From positions 27,820-91,819 of the forward strand of contig QHBN01000042.1 in the NCBI GenBank assembly GCA_003176995.1: DNA of 64,000 nt, given 5' to 3'. Below the pieces are notes generated by a model. It had not been told where the DNA came from and did not search any database. It saw only the letters and a program-made list of their open reading frames with translations. Positions 1 through 9,089 of this stretch are shown piece by piece; the stretch's first letter is position 1; each line of letters opens with the position of its first letter. The stretch comes from Candidatus Nitrosopolaris wilkensis (GTDB lineage: Archaea > Thermoproteota > Nitrososphaeria > Nitrososphaerales > Nitrososphaeraceae). The position numbers were made by a program, and so were the translations under genes.

Positions 1-1
1 T

Positions 2-241
2 GGCACTCAAGTTTTAGTCGGACCGGCACGCATTACGAGGTTTGAAAAGGCAAGGATCACAGGTGCCAGGTCTTTACAGCTTTCTATGGGAGCGCCGGCG
101 TTTATTAGAGTAACCCAAGAGGTAAGAGATTCAATCTCTCTAGCAACAGCGGAATTATATGCTAAAGCATTGCCCATATCTATTAGACGCGTTCTACCTA
201 ACGGTGTATACCAGGATATCCCGATAGATTGGTTGAATTGA
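2..241 (+). CDS. rpoK: RNA polymerase subunit K (RpoK/Rpb6), 3' part
   Basis: The frame is open from the window edge and ends at TGA, giving 79 residues of the small RNA polymerase subunit K, the archaeal Rpb6, which helps assemble and stabilise the core enzyme. The block 'ITRFEKARITGARSLQLS' and the following 'GAPAFI' are the hallmark of the Rpb6/omega fold, and the C-terminus 'RRVLPNGVYQDIPIDWLN' is typical of archaeal RpoK. The 5' end lies outside the window. It is convergent with the cupredoxin gene and is the first of several transcription-apparatus genes here. Confidence 0.93.
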   Translation, partial: GTQVLVGPARITRFEKARITGARSLQLSMGAPAFIRVTQEVRDSISLATAELYAKALPISIRRVLPNGVYQDIPIDWLN

Positions 242-260
242 GAGATGTCTAGAATATGAT

Positions 261-286
261 AGAATTCAGTTACATCAATGAATTCT
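261..286. terminator. Inverted repeat between convergent genes
   Basis: A perfect 7-bp inverted repeat AGAATTC...GAATTCT with a 12-nt loop lies in the 65-bp gap between the rpoK stop and the cupredoxin stop. Its position between two tail-to-tail genes suggests a shared transcript end, but archaeal termination mostly relies on U-tracts, so the role is inferred. Confidence 0.35.
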
Positions 287-306
287 CATAGTTATGGTAA
301 AAGTGA

Positions 307-822
307 TCATTGCTCGACCTTTATTAGGCCTCTCATTTCCGGATGTATGTTGCAGTAGTAAACAAATGTGCCAATTTTATTTGCAATGAACGTGAGGGAC
401 TGACTTTCAAAATACCCCAGGCTTTTGGTATGTACGTTAAATGTATCTATATTCAGGTTATGGAGTGAGCGTGTATCTGCATCCTCGTTGATTAAATGGA
501 TCGAGTCAAGCGCACCATACTTTAGGAAAATCGTCGGGCTGTTAAATCCTGCTCCCATGCCATTACTTCGTGAAGCGGCCGTAGACTGGCTGGTGAACAG
601 CCAGCCCGTTTGAGGAGAATGACTTGCTTTCATAAATGTATTTATCGGAGGAGCAAAAGCTGGAGTATTCCCATTCACAGGAATCAAAGAATGTATTCCA
701 AAATAGCCGGCTATTACGACAACTACTGCGATACCTACAAAAATCATTATGGCATATTTATATTTGGAAAATGTAAACTTGCTATTCTTGACGTTCTGTT
801 GCCGCTTGGCTTTTTTTGGCAT
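307..822 (-). CDS. Membrane-anchored cupredoxin (type 1 copper protein)
   Basis: This is a 171-residue protein with a basic N-terminus, one hydrophobic segment at about residues 24-45 (signal anchor) and an extracytoplasmic plastocyanin-like domain. The copper ligands can be read: His121 in 'SLHNLNI', then Cys157, His160 and Met163 in 'YYCNIHPEM', the C-x2-H-x2-M type 1 site. Ammonia-oxidising archaea carry many such blue copper proteins as electron carriers outside the membrane, so electron transfer is the likely role; the partner cannot be read from sequence. A TATA box 26 nt before the ATG points to a leaderless mRNA. Confidence 0.88.
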   Translation of the reverse strand: MPKKAKRQQNVKNSKFTFSKYKYAIMIFVGIAVVVVIAGYFGIHSLIPVNGNTPAFAPPINTFMKASHSPQTGWLFTSQSTAASRSNGMGAGFNSPTIFLKYGALDSIHLINEDADTRSLHNLNIDTFNVHTKSLGYFESQSLTFIANKIGTFVYYCNIHPEMRGLIKVEQ

Positions 823-844
823 CCAAGTGGGTGAATCAAGCTAG

Positions 845-854
845 TATATATTTA
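845..854 (-). promoter_or_regulatory. TATA box of the cupredoxin gene
   Basis: The run TATATATTTA (plus-strand reading) is centred about 27 nt upstream of the cupredoxin ATG, the normal archaeal TATA-to-start distance, so transcription should begin at or next to the start codon. Confidence 0.6.
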
Positions 855-1115
855 GTTAATGATCGAATGCTCCGCCAAGCCCCAGTCCTAATTACCAGGG
901 ATATAAGGACAAGTGATGTCAGCGAATTGAGTTTGCCCAATGATCCAAGACAGATTCTATGACATGGTTTATCGGACATATGTTGCGAACGATGGGACGC
1001 TATAGCAACGAAATATGAATCAAGAGCAAAACTTAAATTTGTAGTCCCGAAGAGTTGCTAACGATCAAAAATTCCAACACTTCGTCGGTCGTACTTTGGC
1101 GACCAAGGAAAGCTC

Positions 1116-2369
1116 ATGATAGAGGACGGCAGCATATTCGATGGGATTGGTTTCGGGTATCCTGCTGATATTGCTGGCGAAGTCGTTTTTAACACGGGTA
1201 TGGTTGGATACACGGAAACACTTACAGACCCTTCATATCGCGGTCAAATATTATGTCTAACTTATCCACTAATTGGAAATTATGGTGTTCCGAGTATCGA
1301 AGACACTGACGAATTTGGATTGCCTAGGTTCTTTGAATCTGGTAGAGTCCAAATCAGAGGCTTAATAATTCAAGAACTATCGGTCGTAGCAAGTCACTGG
1401 AGTTGTGTCAAAACGCTTGATGAATGGCTATACGACCAAAGGATTCCAGGAATATGTAATATAGATACTCGAGAACTTACGAAGAAACTGAGAATTAATG
1501 GAGTGATGATGGGTGCTATCAGCACTTGGGCTGTCCAAGAAGGCGTGGCGGCTAACTCAGAAATTGACGTACGAAAAAGATTGTCTGGCCTTATAAAAAA
1601 CCAGCAGTACGGTCAACAAAATTTTATGCCTGAAGTTTCGACTAGTATTCCCCGCGTGTATGGCGATAAAGCAAGGGATACCCTTGTACTATTGGATACC
1701 GGCACAAAAAACAGCATTATACGTAATATTCTCAGGATAGGTTTCAGGGTCGCGCGTCTCCCGTGGGATTCATCTTTTGAAGAAGTGATGTTGCACAAAC
1801 CAAAGGGCATAGTAATTAGCAATGGTCCTGGGGATCCAAAAGTTTGCAAAACTGCAATCAAAACTGCAGGCGAGCTTATCAAGGCATCAGTCCCGACTTT
1901 GGGAATTTGTCTTGGACACCAGATTCTAGCATTGGCAGCAGGAGCCGATACCTACAAATTAAAATTCGGTCATCGAGGACAGAATAAACCTTGCATAGAT
2001 TTACGAAGTGATCGTGCTTACATCACTAGCCAGAATCATGGTTATGGAATTGAGCCTAAGAGCCTAAACGGTACGGGCTTTAAAGTGTGGTTTTCAAATG
2101 TAGATGACCACACAATAGAGGGAATTGAGCATGAATCTAAACCGATAATTGCGGTCCAGTTTCATCCAGAAGCGTCTCCAGGACCTTATGACTGTATATT
2201 TGTTTTTGATAGATTCAAAGAATTAATTGACGATTTCAACAGAAGGTCATCATCTGCCCGAACAACTGAAATTAACAATGAGAATAATAATAATAATAAT
2301 AATCCAAAAGTGATGTCTGCGGCGAAGAAGAAAAAACCACTAAAGAGGAGGAAATTTGCCAAAACATGA
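1116..2369 (+). CDS. carA: Carbamoyl-phosphate synthase small subunit (glutaminase)
   Basis: CarA releases ammonia from glutamine and passes it to CarB for carbamoyl phosphate, the precursor of pyrimidines and arginine. The N-terminal CPSase_sm domain ('NTGMVGYTETLTDPSYRGQI') is followed by a class I amidotransferase domain with nucleophile Cys265 in 'GICLGHQ' and His350/Glu352 in 'FHPEAS'. The ATG at 1116 is the only standard start after an upstream in-frame stop. The C-terminus carries an unusual tail: a run of asparagines from seven AAT repeats (2283-2303), then a lysine-rich end. The last codons overlap the proposed carB start, indicating translational coupling. Confidence 0.96.
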   Translation: MIEDGSIFDGIGFGYPADIAGEVVFNTGMVGYTETLTDPSYRGQILCLTYPLIGNYGVPSIEDTDEFGLPRFFESGRVQIRGLIIQELSVVASHWSCVKTLDEWLYDQRIPGICNIDTRELTKKLRINGVMMGAISTWAVQEGVAANSEIDVRKRLSGLIKNQQYGQQNFMPEVSTSIPRVYGDKARDTLVLLDTGTKNSIIRNILRIGFRVARLPWDSSFEEVMLHKPKGIVISNGPGDPKVCKTAIKTAGELIKASVPTLGICLGHQILALAAGADTYKLKFGHRGQNKPCIDLRSDRAYITSQNHGYGIEPKSLNGTGFKVWFSNVDDHTIEGIEHESKPIIAVQFHPEASPGPYDCIFVFDRFKELIDDFNRRSSSARTTEINNENNNNNNNPKVMSAAKKKKPLKRRKFAKT

Positions 2370-5300
2370 AACAATAAAAAAAGTTCTTGTTCTCGGAAGC
2401 GGGGCAATTAAAATCGGAGAAGCAGGCGAAAGTCAGACATTCTGACCGTTATTTTGACTACTCCGGTTCACAATGCCTTAAGGCTTTAAAAGAAGATGGC
2501 ATCAAAAGCGTCCTAATTAATCCCAATATTGCGACCATTCAGACAGACACAAGGTTCGCAAACAGAGTATACCTACTACCGATTAACGCCAGCTACGTTG
2601 AAAAAGTCATCGAAGCTGAGCTGCCAGATTCCATTATGCTAGGCTTCGGAGGACAGACTGCACTCAATTGCGGCGTTGCGATTCACAAGCTTGGAATACT
2701 GGAAAAATATGGGATCAACATTCTGGGTACTTCAATAAAGGGCATCGAGATAACTGAGGATAGGCAGCTATTCAAGGACGCCATGATAAGAAGTAGTGTG
2801 CCTGTTTTACCTAGCGCCCCTGCGTATACTTTAGAAACGGCATCCAAAGTTTCCAGTGCGATAGGTTATCCAGTGATCGTTCGAGTAGCTTATACACTAG
2901 CTGGGCGAGGAGGTGGTGTTGCTTACAACGAGTACGACCTTCAAGAAATTGTACGGCGTGGATTATCACTCAGTATGGTTGGACAAGTCCTAATCGAGAG
3001 GTATGTCGGAGACTGGAAACAAATTGAATACGAAGTAATGCGAGATGGAAAAGGAAATAGTGTTATTGTTTGCAATATGGAAAACATCCTTGGAATGCGC
3101 GTGCATACTGGGGATAATATCGTTGTAGCGCCATCGCAAACCTTGAATAATTCTGAATACCATTTGTTACGCTCGGCCGCTCTGCGTGCGACGGCTTATT
3201 GTGGGGTTGTGGGAGAATGCAACGTTCAGTTCGGACTTGATCCGACGTCTCCAAAGTACTGCGTTATAGAAATAAACGCTAGGCTTTCGAGATCTTCCGC
3301 GCTCGCCAGTAAAGCGACAGGATACCCACTTGCATATATGGCTGCAAAGATTTCACTGGGATATTCTCTACCGGAGTTGATTAACAGTATTACCAGGGCG
3401 ACAACTGCTTGTTTTGAACCTTCATTAGACTACGTAGTCCTCAAAATGCCTCGGTGGGATTTTCGTAAATTTGAGCTCGTGAAACGTAAACTCGGAAGCA
3501 CAATGAAATCAGTCGGTGAAGTGATGGCCATCGGACGAAGTTTCGAGGAAATCTTACAAAAAGCAATTAGGATGTCTGAAATAGGAAAAGATGGCCTAGT
3601 AGCCAATCCTATTGAATACAAGACCCAAGCCGAAGGCAGACCCAACGTGCCAAACTTTCCAGCGCAGGGAGATGGAGAAGAGGATGAAACACAGGAAGGG
3701 GGGGAAGGTAGTACGGAGTATACAGAAACAATGGAACAAGCGTTGCTCCATCCAACTGACGAAATTATATTTGACGTTGTCAAAGCGATGAAAGCTGGGA
3801 TGACTTTACAAAAAATAACCATGCTATCAGCGATAGATCCATGGTTTTTGATCCGAATTAAAAACATAATTGATATGGAGTATAGATTACGACAACAAAC
3901 TGACTTTGATGAAAATATTATCAAAGAAGCAAAGAAAATTGGTTTTTCAGATAAGCAAATAGGAAGATGTCTAGGCATCGACGAACTAAAGATAAGGAGT
4001 TTGAGACACCGCTTTGGAATCAGACCTGTGGTAAAGCAGATCGATACACTAGCTGCCGAGTGGCCTGCAAAAACAAACTACCTATATTTGACCTATGGTG
4101 GCCAGAATGATGACATCATGGTGGAAACGGGATCTAAGAGAAGCGTCATCGTACTTGGCGCCGGCCCCTATCGGATCGGGAGTAGCGTGGAATTTGATTG
4201 GGGAACAGTAAACACAGTGTGGGGTCTAAAAGAAAACGGGGTCCCTGATGTTTCAATAATTAATTGCAATCCTGAAACCGTCTCTACAGATTATGACATT
4301 TCTGATAGATTATACTTTGAAGAGTTGACCTTTGAAAGAATAATGGACATTTTTGAAAAAGAGAAACCAGTTGGGATAGTAACTTGTGTAGGAGGACAGA
4401 CGGCTAATAACGTTGCTCCCAAGCTGGCCAAACAAGGAATTAATATAGTTGGTACGAGGAGCCAGGACGTCGATAGAGCTGAGGATAGAGAAAAATTTGG
4501 AAAATTATTAGATTCATTGAACATTAAGCAACCCGCATGGAAAAAATTTACTAGCATATCAAAAGCCAAACAATTTGCAGAAACTGTCGGCTATCCTGTT
4601 TTAGTTAGACCGTCGTATGTTCTAAGCGGCGTAGCCATGAAAATTGTTTGGGCGGAACAACAGTTAGAGCAATTCTTGACAGATGCTGTAAGAGTTAGTC
4701 CTGATTACCCAATAGTTATCAGCAAATTTTTACAGGACGCCTCAGAGGTGGAAGTAGATGCTGTAGGAGGTACCAATGAAGTTCTGATAGGTTCTATTAT
4801 AGAACACATTGATAATGCGGGTATACATTCTGGAGATGCTCTCATGTGTATACCCCCGTGGAGACTTGACCGAAAAACTACTGAGACATTAGTGGATTAT
4901 TCAAGTCGAATAGGTAGAGCGTTGAATGTTAGGGGTCCTTTTAACATTCAATATCTCATCAAGGACGATGAAGTATTGGTAATAGAGGCAAATATCCGAG
5001 CGTCAAGGTCAATGCCCTTTGTGTCAAAATTTGTAGGAATAAATCTAATAAATATTGCTGCAAGGGCGATGACTGGCAGGGCTCTTCCGAAAAACGCGAA
5101 AGATCTCTGGTTAAAGACTTCAGGATTCGGAATCAAAGTCCCACAATTTTCTTTTATGCAACTTGAAGGCGCTGACATAGTGCTTAGCGTAGAAATGCAA
5201 TCTACCGGCGAAGTAGCATGCTTTGGGAACAGTTTTTACGATGCATTGTCTAAGGCGTATACCGCCGCAGGATACGCACTTCCGTTATCGGGTTCAGCAC

Positions 5301-5716
5301 TACTTACTATCGGGGGCCAGAAAAATAAGGAAAAATTGTTGCCGTTGATTTCACTTATTTCACTAATGGGATACAATATAATGGCAACAGAGCATACGGC
5401 TGAATTCCTGCTAAATAATGACTTCAAAAAAATTCAGGAGGTTTACAAGATTAGCGAGCCAGACCGAAAACCCAATATTTCAGATTTGCTGTTTGAACAC
5501 AAAATTAATTTTATTATAAATATCCCGTCAACATCTACAATTGAGAAGTATGTTGGAATGTTGTATGACGAATATCAAATCAGAAGAAAAGCTGTTGAGA
5601 TGGGTGTCCCTGTCCTAACTACGCTGGAAGCAGCGAATTCGTTCATCAAAACTCTCGAATGGTTAATGACAAATACTCCAACATTGACTTTTATGCGGGA
5701 TTACGTCAAATTATGA
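2356..5716 (+). CDS. carB: Carbamoyl-phosphate synthase large subunit, frame broken near the N-terminus
   Basis: CarB makes carbamoyl phosphate from bicarbonate, ammonia and two ATP. Two ATP-grasp halves are present, the second beginning near 'VIVLGAGPYRIGSSVEFDWG', with a C-terminal MGS-like domain. The true start is probably TTG 2356, five bases after GAGGAGG, giving 'MPKHETIKKVLVLGSG' and then 'AIKIGEAGE'. That frame hits TGA at 2443. The conserved continuation 'FDYSGSQCLKALKEDG' resumes at 2453 in another frame. The two are separated by 22 extra bases. The track ORF from TTG 2387 reads this region out of frame and lacks the N-terminal nucleotide-binding motif. An acidic insert (GDGEEDETQEGGEG) sits between the halves. 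The rest, about 1,090 codons, is intact. Confidence 0.92.
2431..2452 (+). other. 22-nt hairpin-containing insertion in carB
   Basis: The bases between GGCGAA (ending GEAGE) and TTTGACTAC (FDY) are an insertion of 22 nt relative to the continuous family motif. They contain a perfect 6-bp palindrome GTCAGA-CAT-TCTGAC at 2432-2446. Since 22 is not a multiple of three, it shifts the frame by one and brings TGA into frame. It could be a tiny intron, a bypassed segment, a mutation or an assembly error. Confidence 0.8.
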
Positions 5717-5769
5717 ACAGTACCATTGAAATTACATCTAGTTATTCTTATCATTAGTACAAAACAGGT

Positions 5770-6549
5770 TCATGATAATAGCCTTGCCACCACGTTACCG
5801 TCATCAGCAACTATTGAACCATCCAGTGTGACAGCCAGTGCCTGTTCAATCGCGTGATACTGAAGTGCCCTGTTGATTATTGGCGAAATTGATTTAGCGT
5901 ACCGTTTATCAATCATCGTATGTACGTCCTTATTAAATGAGGGCACGATTATGATGTCGAGCGTTCCTACACTTCCAGGGAATATCATCTTTCTCTTCAC
6001 TTTAAGATACAGCCATATCCGTCGCCCGTTGAGAACGCTATTGCATCTCGAGAAAACCGGATGGATATGCCCCATTACAATTCTTTTTATCGATGCTCTA
6101 GCAGAGGATGGCATCGTATGGCCGTGCACTAACAAGGTCTCCTCCACTACCATGCCTTTGACGCTCATAATATTAATATTCTGTGGGATTAAGAACCGAA
6201 CGTAGGTATCATGATTACCTGGTACTACATAAATACTCGCGTGTCCAGAAAGTATTCTGAAGAATTCCGGGACTTGGTTCCATTCTTGTTTGCTTATGGA
6301 TCGTATGGTGCTCTTTACATCACCGAGTAATATTACGCCGTCTAACTGATTTGATTTGATAAGGTCACGTAACTCTTCAAGCATCGTATTGAGAGAATAT
6401 TTCGAGTCAACGGTGACTCCTCGTAGGTTCAGCTCACTCTCAAATCCGATATGTAAGTCGGATACCACCAGATATGTGCGTTTTATCCCAGTCCTTTCCT
6501 CTTCGAGTAGTAGTGCTGGGTGAGGATACAACGGCCGAATAGAAACCAT
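5770..6549 (-). CDS. Metallophosphoesterase (COG1407-like)
   Basis: This 259-residue cytosolic protein has the calcineurin-like two-metal phosphoesterase motifs in order: 'SDLHIG' (D-x-H), 'LGDVK', 'GNHD', 'HGHT' and 'GHIHPV'. It most resembles the archaeal SbcD-related group found as a single-domain protein. The substrate cannot be told from sequence; members act on phosphodiesters of nucleic acids or nucleotides. It lies last in the minus-strand run scpA-scpB-rps8e and is convergent with carB, 53 bp away. An AT-rich TATA-like run about 30-40 nt upstream may give it its own promoter. Confidence 0.85.
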   Translation of the reverse strand: MVSIRPLYPHPALLLEEERTGIKRTYLVVSDLHIGFESELNLRGVTVDSKYSLNTMLEELRDLIKSNQLDGVILLGDVKSTIRSISKQEWNQVPEFFRILSGHASIYVVPGNHDTYVRFLIPQNINIMSVKGMVVEETLLVHGHTMPSSARASIKRIVMGHIHPVFSRCNSVLNGRRIWLYLKVKRKMIFPGSVGTLDIIIVPSFNKDVHTMIDKRYAKSISPIINRALQYHAIEQALAVTLDGSIVADDGNVVARLLS

Positions 6550-6655
6550 GCCTAATCACTGACTCTATCTTTCCAACAATTAAATATCTGGCTTTCTTTC
6601 TTGTTTGATGATCATTACGTACCAAAAATTAACCTATAATGAGAACTTGAAATTA

Positions 6656-7039
6656 CTATTTTATTAGAATTGCATTAACACTGCCATCTTGACCTGGACG
6701 CGAAATTACCCTTGCGGTCCCGGCTTCTGTTTCAACCAACGCTCCTTTACTAACCACCCCTCTCCTCTCATAATCTTTGTTTGCAGGATTCTTTGTGACA
6801 CGTATTATCGCCAATTTAGTCGTTTTTTTTGAACTTGGATCCAAGACATTCACGGTTTCTGCAGATTTTAAGGCCGTCTTTATGTTGTTTCCTCTCGTCA
6901 TCCTGGTAGTTGTTATGGTAGTACCCGCGATAGCCTCGTTTGGATATCTGTCCAGTTCGAATTTCCGTCTAGCTCTTGACGCAACTCGACGACCGCCAGA
7001 AGCTTTACGTCCTGCTAGGTTTTCTAATGACTTCCGCAT
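6656..7039 (-). CDS. rps8e: 30S ribosomal protein S8e
   Basis: The 127-residue basic protein matches the archaeal/eukaryotic S8e family, a small-subunit ribosomal protein without a bacterial counterpart. Diagnostic parts are 'GRKASGGRRVASRARRKFEL' near the N-terminus, the TxxTRM..N.K block and the C-terminal 'GALVETEAGTARVISRPGQD'. Length is normal for archaeal S8e. It begins 29 bp after scpB, so it is probably cotranscribed with the condensin genes. Confidence 0.95.
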   Translation of the reverse strand: MRKSLENLAGRKASGGRRVASRARRKFELDRYPNEAIAGTTITTTRMTRGNNIKTALKSAETVNVLDPSSKKTTKLAIIRVTKNPANKDYERRGVVSKGALVETEAGTARVISRPGQDGSVNAILIK

Positions 7040-7068
7040 CAGTAATCGCTATAAGTATCTTCCTCTTA

Positions 7069-7674
7069 TTAAGACCTTTCCGCTTCCTCTATCGGCGATC
7101 CTGTTGCGGCGATCGTTAGGTTGTTACGATGTGTTAGTTTATTATTTTTACTCTGATTATCGGGCGTCGTTACTAGCGAATTTCTTAAAGATTCAAGGTC
7201 AGTTACACCAAAATAACTTCGAAACTTCTTTGTAGTTCGGTATGTTTTCGACCTTCCAAGTTTTTCGAGCTCGATGAATCCCATTTGCTTCAAGGTTTTA
7301 AGATGGGCATATACCTGACTTCCTCTAATCTGTATGAGACGTTTCGAAGTCACAGGCTGTTCATATGTAATGTACGACAATGTCTTAAGAGCCGATGTTG
7401 GAATTAACGGACGCTGCGCATATTTTCTGATTAGGGGTGTATAGCCAGGTTTTAATTGAAGCACGAAAGTTCCATCAGCTAATTCAGTTATCTCTATGGC
7501 CGTGAAAACGGATTTTGTTTTTTTAATTAGTTCGTTAACGACTTTCCTTGTATTCGATTTTGAATTGGTTCCAGATGCTCTTACCAATTCTTCAATTGAC
7601 AAGGGCCGACCCGCTGAATATAATGCAGCTTCGATTCTCGCAGTGATTTCCTCAGCTGGAAGAGAACCCCTCAA
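7069..7674 (-). CDS. scpB: Segregation and condensation protein B (ScpB)
   Basis: ScpB is a dimeric winged-helix kleisin-associated subunit of the SMC-ScpA-ScpB condensin that compacts and segregates chromosomes. The two winged-helix units are visible as 'IEAALYSAGRPLSIEELVRA' and 'LIPTSALKTLSYITYEQPVT', the second containing the family hallmark 'LxTLAxIAYxQPVT' in slightly changed form, followed by 'IRGSQVYAHLKTLKQMGFIE'. Its last 30-40 residues are polar and variable. It lies 47 bp downstream of scpA on the same strand, the classic scpA-scpB arrangement. Confidence 0.9.
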   Translation of the reverse strand: MRGSLPAEEITARIEAALYSAGRPLSIEELVRASGTNSKSNTRKVVNELIKKTKSVFTAIEITELADGTFVLQLKPGYTPLIRKYAQRPLIPTSALKTLSYITYEQPVTSKRLIQIRGSQVYAHLKTLKQMGFIELEKLGRSKTYRTTKKFRSYFGVTDLESLRNSLVTTPDNQSKNNKLTHRNNLTIAATGSPIEEAERS

Positions 7675-7721
7675 CTTCGCATACCTATTCTACTGGTGGA
7701 TTTAGTAATTCGCATACATGT

Positions 7722-8447
7722 TCACTTGATCGTAATTTTTATGTCTTCAGAATCCTCACTCTGTTCTAGATTTATTTTTCCTTTAGTCACAAGATAAAGT
7801 AATGCTATAAAGTACCTAGCAACCTCTAACGATCCCATTTTTGAAATAAGCATTCTAAACATCACCACAAGGTCTACATTAACGATACCAAAAATCTTAT
7901 CTTCATATTCTCGTATTATTTGTTCAAATTTCTGCGAGTATTGATCAAAGTCAAAACCTTGTACTGGTTCGATAGTAAGTTTTTTTTTTTTCCTCGAGTC
8001 CGGGTTTGAGATCTCGAAGATCATATTCTCTAACACTTGAAGAAGTTCTTCTAAAGATACGGGGTACGTCGATTCGAACCTGAATGGAAGCTCAATCGCA
8101 TCAAGATCTGTTATAGGATCATGAGTGACTGGATCTATGATCGTCTTCTTCTGCATAGCTACTTTCTCTAGCCTAAAAATGCTTTCGACTTTAAGACGGT
8201 GTATCATCGATGAAGATAAAGCTGCAATTCCGCATAATCGAAGATCTTTTTTTCCGGAGGCGTGAATAATATTTAACAAAAGTCCGAGAAGCTTACTTAT
8301 ATCTATATCCCAAACATCTTTCTTGCTAACTAAAGAAGGGTTAAACAATAAATTTAGAGGTGGTTCGGCGATCTTCTTTTTTGAATCGTAGTTGATAGCA
8401 ACATCTGAGTTATCTCTTCCTTGTAACAATTCTAAATCTAAGTACAT
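7722..8447 (-). CDS. scpA: Segregation and condensation protein A (ScpA, kleisin)
   Basis: At 241 residues this is the kleisin that bridges the SMC heads in archaeal condensin. The N-terminus has the ScpA pattern 'PPLNLLFNPSLVSKKDVWDIDISKLLGLLL', corresponding to the bacterial P-L-x-L-L-x-L-I...D-I-x-x-I-x-I motif, and the C-terminus ('SLEVARYFIALLYLVTKGKI') is the winged helix that binds the second SMC head. It heads the run scpA-scpB-rps8e. The start is the first ATG after upstream stops; AT-rich TATA-like runs lie just upstream. Confidence 0.85.
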   Translation of the reverse strand: MYLDLELLQGRDNSDVAINYDSKKKIAEPPLNLLFNPSLVSKKDVWDIDISKLLGLLLNIIHASGKKDLRLCGIAALSSSMIHRLKVESIFRLEKVAMQKKTIIDPVTHDPITDLDAIELPFRFESTYPVSLEELLQVLENMIFEISNPDSRKKKKLTIEPVQGFDFDQYSQKFEQIIREYEDKIFGIVNVDLVVMFRMLISKMGSLEVARYFIALLYLVTKGKINLEQSEDSEDIKITIK

Positions 8448-9055
8448 GAGGTCTAGTCAGGATATAATAAAGTAGCAAATCAATAAAAGCGATGTACATG
8501 TGTGAAGAACTTTTTCCTAGCTGTGTGTTTATCTCTGGGACGATCGATGATTAGCCTCTAGTTCGGCAGTGTTTGAGAGCATCTCTCAAGTTCGATCAGC
8601 TGATGCTTACTAGGACGCTATAGTTTCTTTGGTTCAGCGAATATTCGCATAAACTGTTCTTAATCAATTAATTAAAACAGCAAGGGTTTTGTAATCGCTT
8701 GGATTGAAGCGTCTCGAGCTAGATTGAAGGGTTATAAACCAATGAGCACTTCCATCGAAGCAACAGCGGAGAATATGTCAAAGGTTCATATGCCAAATGT
8801 GCTATTTGTAGTGCGAATGGAATAACCGAAGCTGCACATTCGTAGGATCGAATATCACGGGATATGTGCTAGAGTTGGGGTCAAGGTAGTATTGACATCC
8901 ACAAAGACGATAACGTAGAGGCATCACAGTCATGCATACTTTACACAGTCATCTCCAGATAGGCCGTTTTAATTTTTCTGTAGCCAAGTCCAGTTAATTT
9001 GATCCACTATACATATAATTTGATTTGTGATAAAAATCTCAATAGCATGATTTAA
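8448..9055. other. Intergenic region between divergent scpA and the site-2 protease
   Basis: About 600 bp with no convincing gene on either strand. It holds a perfect 7-bp hairpin TTGAGAG-CAT-CTCTCAA at 8573-8589 and TATA-like AT-rich runs at both ends serving the divergent genes. A 27-codon ORF starting near 8741 has no recognisable features. I see no tRNA. Confidence 0.5.
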
Positions 9056-9063
9056 TTTAAATA
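9056..9063 (+). promoter_or_regulatory. TATA box of the site-2 protease gene
   Basis: TTTAAATA is centred 30 nt before the TTG at 9090, so transcription would start within a few bases of it. This spacing supports TTG 9090 as the start codon. Confidence 0.55.
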
Positions 9064-9089
9064 CGGTCGATATATATTATCTTGTACTT

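Noticed and set aside
2186-2407. 73-codon minus-strand ORF over the carA end
   Set aside because: Its Leu/Phe-rich sequence is the reverse of the AAT-repeat and lysine-rich tail of carA; a shadow.
6777-7235. 152-codon plus-strand ORF over rps8e/scpB
   Set aside because: It is antisense to two clear gene families with no family pattern of its own.
8741-8824. 27-codon ORF in the scpA/S2P spacer
   Set aside because: Too short and without motif, RBS or conservation evidence.
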